DNA from: Ehretia macrophylla
Lineage: Eukaryota; Streptophyta; Magnoliopsida; Boraginales; Ehretiaceae
Reading direction: 5' to 3'
Assembly (NCBI GenBank): GCA_037974665.1
Contig: CM075766.1
Span: 47,667,569 to 47,731,568, forward strand
DNA: 64,000 bases
The notes beneath the pieces were generated by a model. The model saw nothing but the letters and a program-made list of their open reading frames with translations. It was not told the origin of the DNA and searched no databases. A program made the translations under genes and the position numbers. Shown here piece after piece: positions 52,213 to 62,241 of the stretch (position 1 is its first letter; every line of letters begins with the position of its first letter).

Positions 52213-52563
52213 TCATTTCTGAATTTGCTTGCGACAAGTCCTAGCATTTGTATGAGTTTATTGGCTGCGTAAAGGCAATCCATCTTGATGACGAATTCCA
52301 CGATAACAAGAAATTGAAATTAATCGTTCGATGTCTGCTCGTTCTCCTCTCTTCAATTCCCAATCAACAACATGATCTTGACCTATCATTTGTTCTATTT
52401 GGTCGATCTGATACTTGGTTAATTCATTTATCTTTATGTTCCCACTGATACCGAATCGATAACAAACCTGGATGGCTTTTTTAGGTCCAATTCCATCAAT
52501 TTTTTTTGAGGAAATTCTGACTTGTTCATCAGCAACTGATCTTGCTCTTGAAATATATAACAT
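52213..52563 (-). pseudogene. rps13: Mitochondrial ribosomal protein S13, dead copy
   Basis: Minus strand, 117 codons including the natural TGA at 52213-52215, the usual length of angiosperm mitochondrial rps13 (116 residues). The protein reads MLYISRARSVADEQVR..., then IDGIGPKKAIQV and ISCYRGIRHQDGLPLR, unmistakable S13 of the mitochondrial small subunit. A TAA at 52258-52260 replaces what is normally an Arg codon at position 102; the rest (THTNARTCRKQI) continues in frame. C-to-U editing cannot remove a TAA, so this copy is dead. The change is explained by loss of a CpG on both strands (CGA to TAA), as expected for a methylated nuclear copy. Confidence 0.93.
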
Positions 52564-52801
52564 TCTTGATATTTCCTTTGACTAGTCTTCTCGGCTGGAA
52601 TCATAAATGGGTGGGTTGTCTCTTGTCCGATTGTCTTTTCTATGGGTAGAACTACTATGAGCAGTCTAAACTTCGACCCTTATTTCTTCCAATTATGTTC
52701 TCGTACCCAAGCCCTGAAAAAACATCAAGAGTCTTGTGGAGGATAATTTCATACTTATTTCACTAAATCAGTGAGAAAGTGCTTCGTGATAGGTCGCGGT
52801 C

Positions 52802-53002
52802 TCAAAATGGAAGTTTTTCGTCATTAAGATAGCGCAGAAGGTATTTTAGGGCCACTATGTACGCATCCCCCGACTCATAATCGAAGTGGTCTCGTGCGAT
52901 CTCATGCGCGACCATCATTAAGTCAGCCAGGTTGCCTGTGGTTACAGAATCACCCGCAAAAGCCCCTTTTTCTCTCTCTATAAAAAAAGCGTTCTGCATC
53001 AT
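52802..53002 (-). CDS. Unidentified 66-codon ORF beside the rrn18 fragment
   Basis: Minus-strand frame MMQNAFFIEREKG... with a globular-looking acidic C-terminal part (IARDHFDYESGDAYIVALKY, LLRYLNDEKLPF). Amino acid use is protein-like, with no low complexity. It starts 25 bases past the end of the rrn18 similarity and is followed on the same strand by rps13. I do not recognise it. It may be a chimeric mitochondrial ORF. Confidence 0.3.
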   Translation of the reverse strand: MMQNAFFIEREKGAFAGDSVTTGNLADLMMVAHEIARDHFDYESGDAYIVALKYLLRYLNDEKLPF

Positions 53003-53026
53003 CTAGCGGCGCTGGCGCTGGTTTTT

Positions 53027-53119
53027 ATTCCTTCTGCCCAACTCCCTAAAAACCACATTCGACTTGTATGTGTTAAGCATATAGCTAGCATTTCTTCTGA
53101 GCCAGGATCAAACTCTGAT
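53027..53119 (-). pseudogene. rrn18: 5' end of mitochondrial small-subunit rRNA
   Basis: The minus strand begins atcagagtttgatcctggct at 53119, the universal start of SSU rRNA. It continues with GCTAGCTATATGCTTAACAC, the plant mitochondrial version, and a gggagttgggcagaagga stretch. Similarity ends near 53027 after about 93 bases, so only the first few percent of the gene is present. Differences from the mitochondrial gene as I remember it are mostly C-to-T or G-to-A (gaaggaacgc to gaagaaatgc, catgcaag to catacaag), as in a methylated nuclear copy. Confidence 0.88.
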
Positions 53120-53149
53120 TTTGTGCATCAAAAAATACAGGTTTGATTC

Positions 53150-53560
53150 TATATGGCAGAGTCAACAGAATGGAGTTCCTTGTCTGTAATTCTAGAACAG
53201 ATGATTTCTTCCAGGTGTTGGAGTGCCCTTTCAAAATAGGGGCTTTGCTCATATAAGCTTTGATAAACTTGTGGGAGTATCCTTATATCAAAATTTTCAT
53301 CACATAATAGTTCTATTATGCGGTCCCACTGGGAAGGGGTAGGTTATGGGGTGAGACGGTCCTACATCAATTCTCGAAGAAGAGGTAGAACGGAGTCTTC
53401 AACTGCGATATACCGCTCGGCCTGCAGTTCTATTTGTCCCCTTTTTTTCCTTTGGGCTTTTCATTAGTGGGAGCACCACTGGTGCTTGCAAGCACCTCTT
53501 GTCTCCGACCTTGTTTTCCTCCCAGCACCTCGCATTTCTGAAATCATTCTTCCATATTAA
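53150..53560 (-). pseudogene. Unidentified coding-like remnant upstream of rrn18 5' end
   Basis: The minus strand shows a protein-like stretch without known family: WDRIIELLCDENFD, then VYQSLYEQSPYFERAL and HLEEIICSRITD. More coding-like text lies upstream, before 53350, in a different frame. The helical, Glu-rich pattern looks like real protein and not chance. It stops close to the rrn18 start. It may be a remnant of a mitochondrial ORF or N-terminal extension; I cannot name it. Confidence 0.3.
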
Positions 53561-54600
53561 AAAAAAACATTATATATACCTAGGTATAGAAATCACTTAG
53601 TTTCTAAACTATGGATAAGTGGTTTTAAAAAAATGGCTAGAACAGCAACAACTATGTACATTTTTTATTTTCTATTCACTCATGATGTGGCATGGTCGAC
53701 CCGATCATGATATTGAGGGAAGGGACCCTTTCTCGAAAAAATTATGGATCCTGTGTCCAGAAAATGCATCTCTTTCTTTGCTACTCCTACTTTCTTGATA
53801 GTTATAACCTATAAAAAAGGGCGGTTCATCCTAGGAGGCTAGTTTGAAATATGGACTCGCTGAGGTTCACACACTCTTCTTTCGTTATGAAATTACATAG
53901 CAAGCTTCTAAATCAGGCGCTTGCGCTTGGTACTAATAGCCTATAGGGTATAGAGAGGCTATGGAGAGGCGCACAACTGTGCTTCCTCGCTTCGCCAAGA
54001 AAAGCACTTCTTACTGGGTGAAGGGCGCGGTACAGGCCTACGCTTGTTCCTGCGTGGGAATCTCCAGCTCTTTGGCTCACCCCTATCTCTAAAGGGGCAT
54101 AAGCATTTCACTCGCTCTCGTTCAGTAGTGCTTTCTTCATTCTTTAGATTGCAGCGTGAGAGCTTTGAAATTCAATTCAATGAAAGACAGACCCCATAGA
54201 AGTAAGCCTAAGCCAGTTCAGTGAAGACTTTTCAAATAACCTCTGGCCAAATCATGGAAATTTACAAAACCAAAAATTCATGCTCAACCAACCCATCTCA
54301 ATCCATGTCAACCATCAACCAAGGCCCGCACCAACCACCATTACTATTCCTTATAGTTATCTCAACCCCACCCTTTTCTATAAGTAAGGGAAGGTAAGGC
54401 TTTTCAAACAAAAGTGTCTTGGACATATAAAAGCAGGATGATAGCATTGAAAGTGGAGAAGAAATAGGGTGAAGAATGTGCTAAGATTGGAAATATGACT
54501 TGGTAGGGACGATGCTTCAAACCTGACCGAGAACAACGGAAGGACCAAAGAAATGAGAAAGCAATAGAGAATGACACAGCAAGAGAGGCCTTTCACAATT
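53561..54600. other. Mitochondrial-like spacer
   Basis: No gene recognised. Contains one copy (54069-54116) of a 48-bp repeat whose partner is in nad5 intron 4 at 59163-59210. Confidence 0.45.
54069..54116 (+). repeat. 48-bp dispersed repeat, copy 1
   Basis: tctttggctcacccctatct followed by ctaaagggg and ttcactcgct. It matches 59163-59210 with two differences, both transitions. Confidence 0.85.
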
Positions 54601-54614
54601 CTCCCAAGAAGCCA

Positions 54615-54970
54615 GAGTAGAATATGGCAGAACTACTAAAAAAGATCCCCACGTAGATCTCAATTGTTGATCTATTGATAACCTCGGATCATCACCGAGA
54701 GCAAATGATTGAGGTTCTGCAAAAGGCCCATGTAAAAGACAATATCAATCCCAGAAGGCTAGCCGACTTGGTCAGACAAATCATGGCGCCTAGGGTTATA
54801 TACTACTTCTCCTATGAGTATATCCCTGCCGATAGGACAACCCACACATACCCTCTTTCCACTCCCACGGCAAGAGCTCGTTTGCCAAGTCTGAACTCCC
54901 ACTATATCGTAGATGACGGATCTCTTCGATGCTATCAACCACCTTTGATCATTTTCCGCTTCTTTCAATT
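54615..54970 (+). mobile_element. Scrap of a Tat/Athila-like gypsy gag-pol
   Basis: The plus-strand text HREQMIEVLQKAHVKDNIN and then LADLVRQIMAPRVIYYFSYE resembles the region before the protease of Tat/Athila-type gypsy elements, where a frame like TFSDDEIP normally follows. No LTR, RT or integrase is found around it, so this is a broken fragment of a few hundred bases. It may have been present in the mitochondrial genome before transfer, since plant mitochondria often hold such nuclear scraps. Confidence 0.5.
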
Positions 54971-57900
54971 TCCTTAAATTATAGCTGAAGGATAGACTTT
55001 TACTTATAGAGGGGTAGCGGCAGTTCGTAGCTTGTCTTTCTTTTCTAAGTCAAAAGTGACGTGCCGTGTAGTGAGTTTTCTAGCGAAAACGTAGACTTGA
55101 AACTAACTTACAACTTGCTTTGCTCTGGAGGGAGCTCGCTAAGCCAAACCAACTCAGCCACCGAATCGTCTGAATGGAATGTATTTATTAGGAAAGCGAC
55201 TGTTCACTTTAAAAAAGAACTCAACAAAGTCACTCCTTGAACCGAAGCCCGAGCTTTTTTTTTGGTAGGCTAGATGGATCACATAGGTGTTCTGTGGGGT
55301 GCTATATAAGTCCTTGCATTTAAAAAAAAAAATAATTTGAGACTTCTAGTAAAGATAAGATAATAAATAGATAATCAATAATAGAAGAAAAGAAAAAAGT
55401 TCTATAGAGATATAGAATCGGTAAAGGCCTTTCTTTAGTCCTTCCTAAGGTCAGGAATAGTAGCCTTAGAGGCTTCTATAAAGCGTTTGTTTTAACTTTA
55501 CAAGAGTTTTAAAAAAAGGAATCAAGGGTCCCAAACCTTATTCCATAGTCGAAATCTTTGTGATGTCAAATCTAAAAGGATGCTTTGTCGACCTATAACC
55601 TTCACTCAATTGGAGGGTACGGTTGGTTTGCTCGCTAATTCAAGCCCTTACAGTGCGCATCGCTTTCACTACGGTTTTTAGTTTGACATTCCCTTTCTCT
55701 TTTGCTTCCGCGTACAGGCTTAGATAAAAATCCTTCTTGTGCGGGATGAGATTGACCAGATGAGACAGCTGATAACAAACTACTACTTACATAGTTTTTC
55801 CTACTGAACGTTTAAGTGTGCTTCGAACCTCTAAAAGTTTTTGAGAGAAGGTTGGGGAGAGAGAGTGCTTTAGGGCTTATGTCTAGCGTTAGTCCTCTCT
55901 CGATCGGTAGGCAAGTCGAGTTGGTAAGTCAGTCAGTTCAGTGCAAGTAGCTCGTAGATGAAACATTTCTTCCTCCTTCAATCCCAACAACCTAAATAAG
56001 GCAGCTTTCTACTTTATGTTTTAAACTACCTCTAAACGATATATTTCATATCCTAACTTTCAGCTAAGAATTTTCTTTCACCATTGCTAAAAGCTAACCA
56101 GGGAAGAAGGAATATATTTTACCTTTTCTTAAAATTTCAAGCACTTATTGATCAATGAATGGAATGCTGGCCGCCTACTTGAATGTCCCAATACCTTCAA
56201 CAATGTTTGAATTATCTAATGGTCTTTAGGGGAGGCATCAAAGAGGATCTCAACCAACTATAAGGATCCCAAGAAGGTGTGGATTTCCTTGACCAGGTCG
56301 GGTATATCTCGCCTCCTTCCGGCTTTCCATCGGAGGATGATGATAGAGCGAGTGAATTGAGCTGAAAAGCTCGTGCAGCTCTATTTTTCCATTCTTTCCA
56401 TCTACAAAGTGTTGCTGGTCATAGAAGGAAGTTGGACTTGACGACTATCGATCCGCATGGAATTCTGTACCACGCCTTGTCACAAAAGCCTATTACCTAC
56501 TCATTAATGATCACGACTTCTGTTCAATGGCTTCCCTCTTTACTAAGTTGCTTGTATGCATAGCCTTTATGTTAAGTAATTAATAATAAAAAATCTCATC
56601 ATTGAGACTTTTTTTGTCCCATGCCAGAACAAGCCCATTTATTATCTGCATCTTCAACCAACGGCTTTTACCCATTGCCTCCCCCTTTAGATTAATAGGG
56701 GGCTTCTATGGCATGCATATCCCCATTTTCATGAAGCTTATCAAGGGCAGCGTATGACCTTTCATTTGGGCAGGATTCTCATAGAAAGAGAAGCCTTGAT
56801 TTCTAGGCTAGGAGACGCTTTATGCGATCTTATCACAGTGATATATGAAGGGATACCTTCAAAGAAGTTTATGATGGCTTATGGCTCCATGAAATGCTGG
56901 CTCCGATCACATAAGCTTATGATCAAAGCCTTTTCTATAGAAAGAAAGTAAGTGAGCCCTACCAATGATTAAGTTTGGAATAGAACGCCACCCCCTATTT
57001 GAGTAAGGATGAAAGCATCAGTACGTACGAAAGCAGAAAAAATCCAGATGCCAACCAAAAAGAAAGTTAGTGGCAGAATCTGTGCGTGAAAACAGATGGG
57101 GAAGGTCAAAAGCAGATCAAGAAGCCCCCGCTCGCTATGCTCTTTATCAACAACACATTCATTCCATCATTCAATACACACGAAGAAGAGAAGAAGAAAA
57201 GATCTATACTCTAATAAAAGGGGAAAAGACTATTTCTAATAAATCTACTACTCAGCTGCTCTATGTATCAGTGCTAGAGACATCAATAGTCTCAAATCCA
57301 TTCCTTCCCCCACTTTTTATTGGCTCGTTTCGTAGAAATAGAGTAGTCAAAGTAATTACGTCTATCACTAAAGGCAGCCAAGAGTCACTCAGGGCTTTAG
57401 TGCAACACTACTCAGCTCGTTATTGTCCATTAGTGGAAAAAAGTATAATCCTTCTTGTCCAGTAAGCAAGCAAAGGAACCGGCTCCTTTTGTCCCTTCAT
57501 CTCGCCACAACACAAGCTGTGATATAATCTATCTATACCTCATTCAGTTCAGTCAGATTATTCAGTAAGATATGGTTTGATTTTTGAGGCCTCGCTTCAC
57601 TAACTTAAGTTGGTTCCTTGTGAACTACGATAGCTAGGCGCGGGTCCTTCCCCCTCCTAGTAGTCAGTTTGTTTTATTGGTGATAAATCCTTTCTCTCGT
57701 TTAGTTTGAACATAGCCCGCAGGAGTCAAGGGGTTGTAGGGTGACTTCCAGAGATAATTATGGTTTGGAGAGCTTATGGACAAAAAATGAGCATTCCGGC
57801 AGCTTCTGCCACTTATGATCAGTGTTCACAAGAATGAGACGGTTCCATGTCTTACAATGTTCAAGCATCATTCTTGTCATAAGGATTTTTTAAAAGGCCC

Positions 57901-58227
57901 GGACACCTACTGAACATCTCTGAAGGATGGAACAAGATGATGAAGAAGGCAGCGAAGGTATGGAGGAAAAGAAGGGAAGAGAACAAGGAGATCTCTGAAA
58001 AGAGGGAGGCAAAGAAGTAGTAGAAATCTTGAATATGATACAACCCGCTCTTGGACTTAAGACTATGCGCGTCGCATGCTCGATCTAGCAATCTTGGACA
58101 ATTATTTTGATGAACTGTCACTAAACTAAAAAAGAAAAAAGATAAAGAACTGGGAGTTGGCGCCTACATATACATAAGAGATTGCTTGCTTACCAAGCCA
58201 TCCTGGCCAGTGCTTCCAGCTCGATTA
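54971..58227. other. Mitochondrial-like spacer, no recognised gene
   Basis: About 3.3 kb of spacer. The longest frame, 57070-57465 plus (131 codons, MAESVRENRWGRSKADQEAP...), has no family I recognise and no supporting signals. No tRNA cloverleaf found by eye. Confidence 0.45.
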
Positions 58228-58377
58228 TTAATTTTGACTTAACTTATTATTATAAAAACTACTCACTATCCAAATGAAAGATGATCGATTATCTACCCAA
58301 GAAGCTAGAGAGTCCCACATACGAGAAAAAGTCATAAATAGAGTTGAACCAAGTAACATTGCAAAGGCATAAAGATA
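58228..58377 (-). pseudogene. nad5: nad5 exon e (last exon, complete)
   Basis: Minus strand, exactly 150 nt, the normal size of the last nad5 exon in angiosperm mitochondria. It reads [17 protein letters not shown], then [17 protein letters not shown], and ends in a stop at 58228-58230. NAD5 is a proton-pumping membrane subunit of respiratory complex I. The exon is open throughout. The upstream junction (…CCCTAC|TATCTT) is a proper group II 3' splice site. The exon is in a dead gene because its partner exon d carries stops and exons a to c are not in the window. Confidence 0.93.
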
Positions 58378-59386
58378 GTAGGGTCGGGATATCCCCACCC
58401 TCCGAACCAGACATGAAGGTCTTCCCTCATTCGGCTCTCTGTAGGGGAATCTCCACTCACTGCTTCCCCTAATATCCTCATTTTAACACATCATGGGGGT
58501 TTACAGGAGATCCTAGAGGCTCGCTCGGAAAGGCTACTATACCATACCTTTTGACTTAACTCTACTCTAGTAGTCACTAGACTCACTATAGAAGTCCGTC
58601 TGGCTGCTCTTGCTGAAATCATTACTCTTCATTCTCCCGTGCTCCAGAAATTGTACTCCCTAGACCACTACCATATAGTTAGGTAGGGTCCGTAGTGACG
58701 AGAATCTAGGAATGAATGGGGATCCCAATCCATATATAAGAAATATACAATTCAAGTTTTCTCCCTTTCTCTTACTCAATAGATCTATCTGGTCTAATAC
58801 GGTACAGTACAATACGAGACGATGGAATGCAATGGGATAGATGGTAGAGGGCTGCCTGCACCCAAAAATGATGATTCACTTGTCCCTGGTCCATAGGGAT
58901 CTCGTGGCATACTGCTGAAATGACTCCCACTAGATAGCTGCCCCTTTCTCTCTTTTTATAGCCTCGTGGACGGACAAAAGAAGGGGAGTTACAGAAGGGG
59001 GGAATAAATGCTCGCGAATTAGACAACAAGCAGCAAGCAAGAGCTTCAAATTACCTTATTGTTAGAGATAGGGGTGCGCTTGTGCTTGACTAATATAATA
59101 GAAAATAAAGTGACTCTATTATGATCTTACGAATCTAAAGATATAAAAATGGAAGAACAAGATCTTTGGCTCACCCCTATCTCTAAAGGGGTATAAGCAC
59201 TTCACTCGCTAGGGGATGGGATTCATTCACTTGCATTCCTACTAGTACTACAAAAAGCTCCAGTCTTAATGCCCCTACTACTGCTGTGCAGCTTTTCCTT
59301 AGTTTCGTAGAGTTGGGTATCCCGTTTACCTACAACGGAGGAGCCACCCCCACTGGTGGCCACGGGTCATAACGCACTCTTCGCAC
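58378..59386 (-). other. nad5: Group II intron 4 of nad5
   Basis: 1009 bp between exons d and e. It starts GTGCGAAGAG after exon d, a typical group II 5' end, and ends in AC. A 34-nt domain V candidate, GAGCCGAATGAGG...GTTC, lies near the 3' end (about 58420-58455 on the minus strand), with the expected spacing to a domain VI-like hairpin and the splice site. One copy of the 48-bp dispersed repeat lies inside it. No maturase is seen within. Confidence 0.85.
59163..59210 (+). repeat. 48-bp dispersed repeat, copy 2
   Basis: Partner of 54069-54116, inside nad5 intron 4. Short dispersed repeats of this kind are typical of plant mitochondrial genomes. Confidence 0.85.
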
Positions 59387-59781
59387 AACAAATCCACTTT
59401 GAAGTATACTTATTCGCTCGGCCAATCATCGAAATATGTACGAGATACCATAAGGGCCCAATATCTCAATAGCACCTTTGTTTAAAGCTTCGAATGAGAC
59501 TTCATATCTGAACCGCATAAATGATCTCACTAGAAAGTCATTCAAAACTTGATCGAAAAACCAACATTTATCGAAGAAGCTATAGAGTCGATTACAAAAA
59601 GTACCAGTTTGAAAGACTCATTGGAATTGATCCGCTACAGGATTTATATTATACGCAACAGAAGCACCTAAAGTACTAAACATAATAGATATGAGTTTTG
59701 TAATAGTTGGAGCAGCAAACTCGAATTTGGCAAAAATCTCATTTTTTGGTAGTACGAAGGGGGAATTGGCCCAAAAATTGG
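59387..59781 (-). pseudogene. nad5: nad5 exon d (complete length, with stops)
   Basis: Minus strand, exactly 395 nt, the usual size of nad5 exon d. The frame reads [55 protein letters not shown] and [23 protein letters not shown] codons at 59618-59620 and 59426-59428 stand where NAD5 has Arg (DQFQ-R and YTFR-R), each explained by CpG deamination of CGA. Serine at the GAS-VAYN site may keep an unedited codon (GAFVAYN after editing), which would point to DNA-level transfer and not to a cDNA. Both flanks are group II intron ends. Confidence 0.94.
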
Positions 59782-60200
59782 ATGGGGGTCAAGACATTGT
59801 CGGGCGCTGGTGGCTGACTCAAGTGCCCCCAGAACAGCGCGAAATGGTCGCCTATTACGCAGCTCACTAACTCTGCCTGGGGTGAGGGTACCTATTATTC
59901 GTCGGCGGCACACCCCTACTATATAAAGCCGACACCCTCACTCTTTAGAGATATGGGTGAAAGAAAAGGTATTCAAAAGAGGCGCCAGAGGCCTCAAACT
60001 CATCCGGAGTTGGAGAATTTAAAAAACACTTTCTCATAAGGAATGCATCAACAAAACTACCCTTCCATATAGATCGTCGTAGTTTGTTAATAGATTCCTA
60101 GCATACTCATCTTCCTATTGATCTTGATTAGTTTCAGCTTCACTTTTTTTGTTGAGAGTTATCTTTCTGGGCCGGACCCTTTTTTTGATCGTCTCCTGAA
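59782..60200 (-). other. nad5: 3' half of trans-spliced nad5 intron 3
   Basis: Directly upstream of exon d, the minus strand ends in ...gacccccat|ccaattttt, a group II AY-type 3' end. A 34-nt domain V-like element GAGCTGCG...CGCTGTTC lies about 35-70 bases upstream, with two stem pairs weakened by C-to-T type changes. In angiosperms, intron 3 is split and exon d starts a separate transcript, which fits the absence of exon c here. The right limit is approximate. Confidence 0.7.
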
Positions 60201-62241
60201 ACACCTGCTTATCATGTATGTGCTTTCGGGGCCCCCAATCATTCAATCACTTGCTTGTGATTGAAACCATTCCCCGAAACGGGAGAGGCGAGGTTTGAAG
60301 ATACTCGACCGATAGGGAAAGGAATAGAGACGCTCTCGTTCAGTTCATGTGACGAACCGAACATCGTTAGGCCCCGAATTCTATGAACCACCAGATCAAG
60401 ATCAAGATCTCTATTACGTCGTATGATATATCGATCTAGAGAACTGACTTTCAGGTGTAAGTCATCCATTATGTTCCTATCTAAAGTGAGGCTAGGTTGT
60501 TTCACAGAGGTGCGCTTCGCTCGGCCACATGATGAACATGTTTTAAGCTAACTGCATGTCAAGCGCTTAAGCGGAGCTTGTGGTCACTCGTTCCTCGCTT
60601 GTTCCAAAGAGCTTCAGATCTGATTCTAAACTACATACGATATTCCATTCTGTCCCTTACTAGCTCTTCGCTTGCTTGTACAAAGAGCATGCCCGAGGAG
60701 GATACTATGCTCATTGCGCACTTGCATTACCACTTGAGCTTCGCTACCGCTTCGCCCAGCTTCTATGCCTACCACGAACTTGAATCATCATATGGCTGCT
60801 AAAGCAAGCTAAGCTTCACACGGCCCTGAGGAAGCCAAAAGAGCCTCTCCTCTCACGGCCGAAGGCTACGCAACACGTTGGAGAGCTTTTAGATCGCGCC
60901 CTAAAACGCCTATTCCCCTAAAGTTCCAAAGTGATCCTCATTCACACCACAGCCTTCTTAAGCCGAAAGAAAGCCGGGCAAGAATCTCATGGTAGTACGA
61001 AAGGGAAGCAAAATTGTATCTGGTAGTGGTTCTTCAGATCGATCACAGATTCTCGGCCCCATCGTTTGGCTTCCACTCAAGTTGACCTCTATTGTTTCCA
61101 TCCCCCCGTGAGAATGTAAAGAGCAAAACCAATCCAGAAAACCACTAAACCTATACCCCTATTAGTAAAGCTCATTTGTGTCAGCTAATTTCATCTCTTT
61201 TAGTTGTTGGATTTAGGCCGAAGCATTTCCAGGTGATGCATCTGGATGCTTTTAGGATGATGATGATCATGTCTCGGAGGGATAAGGAATTGTTGATGTT
61301 CTCTTTCTTTTTTTGCATTAAAGTCCACTTAATACTCTTATTTCTCATTTGAATATGGTCTTATCGACTAAGATATCCTCCCTATACTTTAAAGTGAAGT
61401 GGAACTCTCATCTTGAATTGGCATAAAAGTTGACTCACCATGCTTCTTCTGACTTTTTGGGACGAAACGAAAAGCTGGTTTTTTAGGGGTCTTCTTTGTA
61501 TCATGAGTTGTTTGCTTAATCTTCAACTTTCCGAACTTCTTCACCTCTGATTTGAATTCCTATATTCTGAAGGACATCATAGGGCTCAATTGGTCATCTG
61601 AAGTCGATAGGTATCCCTTTCTCGATTTTAGTATTACGAATATCTCAAAGCCTTATTGTCTTCTGATCTACAACTAGCCTTTACCCCACCTTGGACATAT
61701 CACTGGACCAGAAAGAAAGGTGTGAAAAGTATACACCAGCAAGTCAATTCCATTAATTTTTGACTCCGCCTCTGCCGGACTATAGCCCTAGACCCTATAC
61801 AACAGCCTAGGCTAGAGCTTTAAAGAACGAATCTTCCTTCTTGGCCTTGACTCCACTTGGGCAGATGGGAACTCCATCTTCACCCCAATGCAGCCATCGA
61901 ACCAGCCCAGCTGGGGACCTCGAATAATGAAAAGTCAAATTGATGGACGGACTCTTTCGAAGCTATTAGTACCATAATTTGTACTGGACTGAGCGAAGTT
62001 CAAGCCCCCAGAACAGAGAGCAAAATGAAGAAGGAATGCCTTTGCCAATGTCACGAAGAATAGAGCCCTTATATACCAAATGGTTCAATCTTATAATACA
62101 CAGCTCTCGTCAGATAGAACGACTACCAATTGTGAATGAGCAGATCAGGCTTGCTTGGAATGGTGAATAGGCCTTGACTGAAACTCCCGAAAGAACCACT
62201 ACAAGGGGGGAGCTATCTTTCACACCCATGCTATGACCCTT
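60201..62241. other. Mitochondrial-like spacer, no recognised gene
   Basis: Contains the second copy (60291-60328) of a 38-bp repeat shared with 12345-12382. A 28-codon minus-strand frame at 61089-61175 (MSFTNRGIGLVVFWIGFALY...) looks like a single membrane span but I cannot assign it. No RNA gene found. Confidence 0.4.
60291..60328 (+). repeat. 38-bp dispersed repeat shared with 12345-12382
   Basis: aggtttgaagatactcgacc and then gatagggaaagg; the partner at 12345-12382 differs by a few transitions. It links the two ends of the organellar sequence in the window. Confidence 0.7.

Noticed and set aside
57070-57465. 131-codon ORF MAESVRENRWGR...
   Set aside because: No recognised family, start context or conserved partner; may be chance in spacer.
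60239-60505. Minus-strand ORF of 88 codons near nad5 intron 3
   Set aside because: Lies in spacer next to intron sequence and shows no domain; treated as noncoding.
61089-61175. 28-codon frame MSFTNRGIGLVVFWIGFALY... as a small plastid photosystem or cytochrome subunit
   Set aside because: Compared from memory with psbF, I, J, K, L, M, N, T, Z and petG, L, N; none matches. Too short to call.
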